Assembly (NCBI GenBank): GCA_045531755.1 | Contig: JAZSEP010000045.1 | Coordinates: forward strand, 1 to 6,486 | Direction: 5' to 3' | Origin: UBA11540 sp045531755 | GTDB taxonomy: Bacteria > Bacillota > Clostridia > Oscillospirales > Ruminococcaceae | Length of the DNA: 6,486 nucleotides | In this document: positions 5,850 through 6,486 of the stretch, piece after piece | Numbering within the stretch: the first letter of the stretch is position 1 | How the letters are laid out: each line of letters starts with the position of its first letter | Notes under the pieces: generated by a model | What the model was told of the DNA's origin: nothing | Database searches by the model: none | The model's input: the letters and a program-made list of their open reading frames with translations, nothing else | Position numbers and translations under genes: made by a program

Positions 5850-6017
5850 ATGAGAGATAATACCTGTGAAAGTTGTAAATATTTTGTGCAGCATTATGTA
5901 AAACACACGAAAACCTACTCAAAGGCAGGGTGGGGACATTGCTTTTATCCGAGGGTTAAGGCTCGAAAACCCGAAACATCCGCTTGTGAACGGTATAAAG
6001 AAAAATCAAGCTCTTGA
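5850..6017 (+). CDS. Uncharacterised 55-residue four-cysteine protein
   Basis: A small cytoplasmic protein with no signal peptide or membrane segment. It starts MRDNTCESCKYFVQHYVKH and continues with GWGHCFYPRVKARKP and TSACERYKEKSSS. Cysteines at 6, 9, 31 and 46 form a CxxC...C...C pattern that could bind one zinc ion or an iron-sulfur centre; with its many Lys/Arg/His residues it resembles small zinc-ribbon-like proteins. I have a vague memory of similar Cys-rich CKxC-F-QHY...GHC-YPR-K-R-P...C proteins in Clostridia, but no function. AAAGGTGG (5834-5841) lies 8 bases before the ATG, behind an exact-consensus promoter, so it is a genuine gene despite its length. It is divergent from the XRE gene and its stop overlaps the rnpB promoter. 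Interaction with nucleic acid or the XRE protein is possible but unproven. Confidence 0.85.
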   Translation: MRDNTCESCKYFVQHYVKHTKTYSKAGWGHCFYPRVKARKPETSACERYKEKSSS

Positions 6018-6023
6018 TTTTTT
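6001..6023 (+). terminator. Possible weak AT-rich terminator of the 55-residue protein gene
   Basis: AAAAATCAAG (6001-6010) pairs perfectly with CTTGATTTTT (6013-6022) around CT, ending in a run of six T. The stem has only two G-C pairs and spans the stop codon, so termination may be partial. Its right arm also contains the -35 of the rnpB promoter. Confidence 0.5.
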
Positions 6024-6042
6024 CAAAGGTTTGTGCTAATAT
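6014..6042 (+). promoter_or_regulatory. Predicted promoter of rnpB
   Basis: TTGATT (6014-6019), 17 bases, TAATAT (6037-6042). Seven bases later, at 6049, begins the P1 helix of RNase P RNA, the expected transcript 5' end. The -35 overlaps the stop codon of the 55-residue gene (6015-6017). Confidence 0.8.
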
Positions 6043-6048
6043 AACTTC

Positions 6049-6399
6049 TGCGAGTGAGTCAGACAACAGCGGGTCGCTGATGCGACGCGAGGAAAGTCCG
6101 GGCTCCACAGGGCGAGGATAGCTGCTAACGGCAGCCGAAGGCGACTTCAGGGAGAGTGCAACAGAGATATACCGCCTGTTTCTTCGGGGCAAGCGAAGAT
6201 ATGGGTAAGGGTGGAAAGGCGAGGTAAGAGCTCACCCGGTTCTACGGTAACGTAAGACCGCTGTAAACCCTATCCGGAGCAACACCGATATGGACACATC
6301 GTCTGCCCGACGGTCCGAAGGTGGCTTGAGCTTTGCGGCGACGCAAAGCATAGATAGATTGTTGTCAGATACAGAACTCGGCTTACAGACTCAGTCGCA
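6049..6399 (+). ncRNA. rnpB: RNase P RNA, bacterial class A
   Basis: Catalytic RNA that removes 5' leaders from tRNA precursors together with RnpA. About 351 bases. The universally conserved 5' core GAGGAAAGTCCGGGCTCC is at 6089-6106 and the 3' core ACAGAACTCGGCTTAC at 6371-6386; these form the P4 catalytic helix. Other signatures are GGAAAGGCGAGGTAAGAGC, the GTAAACCCTATCCGGAGCAA segment and ATAGATAGATTGTTGTCAGA. The ends pair as P1: TGCGAGTGAGTC (6049-6060) with GACTCAGTCGCA (6388-6399), 11 of 12 pairs with one G-G mismatch. The class A fold agrees with Clostridia rather than Bacilli, which carry class B. It has its own promoter and terminator. Any reading frame in it is a shadow. Confidence 0.98.
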
Positions 6400-6410
6400 A
6401 CCAAAAACAC

Positions 6411-6439
6411 AAAGCGGTGTGCATTCGCACACCGCTTTT
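6411..6439 (+). terminator. Rho-independent terminator of rnpB
   Basis: AAAGCGGTGTGC (6411-6422) pairs perfectly with GCACACCGCTTT (6427-6438) around ATTC and ends in TTTT. It lies 11 bases beyond the 3' arm of P1, as expected for a precursor that is trimmed to mature RNase P RNA. Confidence 0.92.
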
Positions 6440-6449
6440 AATTTCGGTT

Positions 6450-6473
6450 GTAGGGGCGACCATCGGTCGCCCG
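6450..6473. repeat. Short GGGCGACC-ATC-GGTCGCCC palindrome, probable dispersed element
   Basis: GGGCGACC (6454-6461) and GGTCGCCC (6465-6472) pair perfectly around ATC, preceded by TTGTAGG. From memory, TTGTAGGGGCGRYC-type palindromes are common between genes in gut Clostridia, but I cannot confirm this here. It shares GGGCGA...TCGCCC with the hairpin at 1301-1335. No gene starts before the right edge. Confidence 0.6.
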
Positions 6474-6486
6474 TTTGTGCGAACAT

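Noticed and set aside
5553..6017. XRE gene plus small cysteine gene as a toxin-antitoxin pair
   Set aside because: The genes are divergent rather than co-directional and overlapping, and the cysteine protein has no recognisable toxin motif or membrane helix. It remains unproven, so it is not reported as such.
5956..6192. Minus-strand open frame of 78 codons across the 55-residue gene and rnpB
   Set aside because: It overlaps the conserved 5' half of RNase P RNA and has no promoter or ribosome binding site.

Overview
The window reads as chromosomal DNA of an anaerobic gut-type Clostridia bacterium, probably near the Ruminococcaceae/Oscillospiraceae. This rests on a bacterial class A RNase P RNA beside Gram-positive style ribosome binding sites (AAGGAGG), a CcpA-like LacI regulator with its operator, CUT1 sugar-transport genes without their own ATPase, and short palindromic elements of a kind I recall from gut Clostridia. 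The species assignment is inference. There are no insertion sequences, phage genes or CRISPR arrays.

Region 1 (1-3830, minus strand) is a sugar-uptake operon read right to left: a LacI-family repressor, a lipoprotein sugar-binding protein, a MalF-type permease and a MalG-type permease that runs off the left edge. A sigma-A promoter (-35 at 3823-3828) with a perfect 18-bp palindromic operator just downstream of its -10 sits before the repressor gene. The repressor therefore very likely controls itself and the whole transporter. A strong 15-bp hairpin lies between the binding-protein and permease genes, as expected where a binding protein is made in excess of its membrane partners. The transported sugar cannot be named, and no ATPase or glycosidase is in view.

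Region 2 (3964-5551, plus strand) is a divergently transcribed pyruvate kinase gene with its own promoter. It is followed by an unusual 3' region: a perfect hairpin containing the stop codon, a heptamer tandem repeat, a second hairpin, and then a classical terminator.

Region 3 (5553-6017) is a small divergent pair: a 66-residue XRE/Cro-type DNA-binding protein on the minus strand and a 55-residue four-cysteine protein on the plus strand. The 96 bp between them hold two opposed, interleaved promoters (one exactly consensus, TTGACA-17-TATAAT) and repeated ATGGGG(G/A)TTATA boxes that look like the regulator's operator. This is the most likely undescribed regulatory unit in the window.

Region 4 (6014-6486) is the RNase P RNA gene rnpB with its own promoter and terminator, followed by a short palindromic element at the right edge. 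No gene-free stretch exceeds 300 bases; the longest is the 291-bp divergent control region at 3734-4024.
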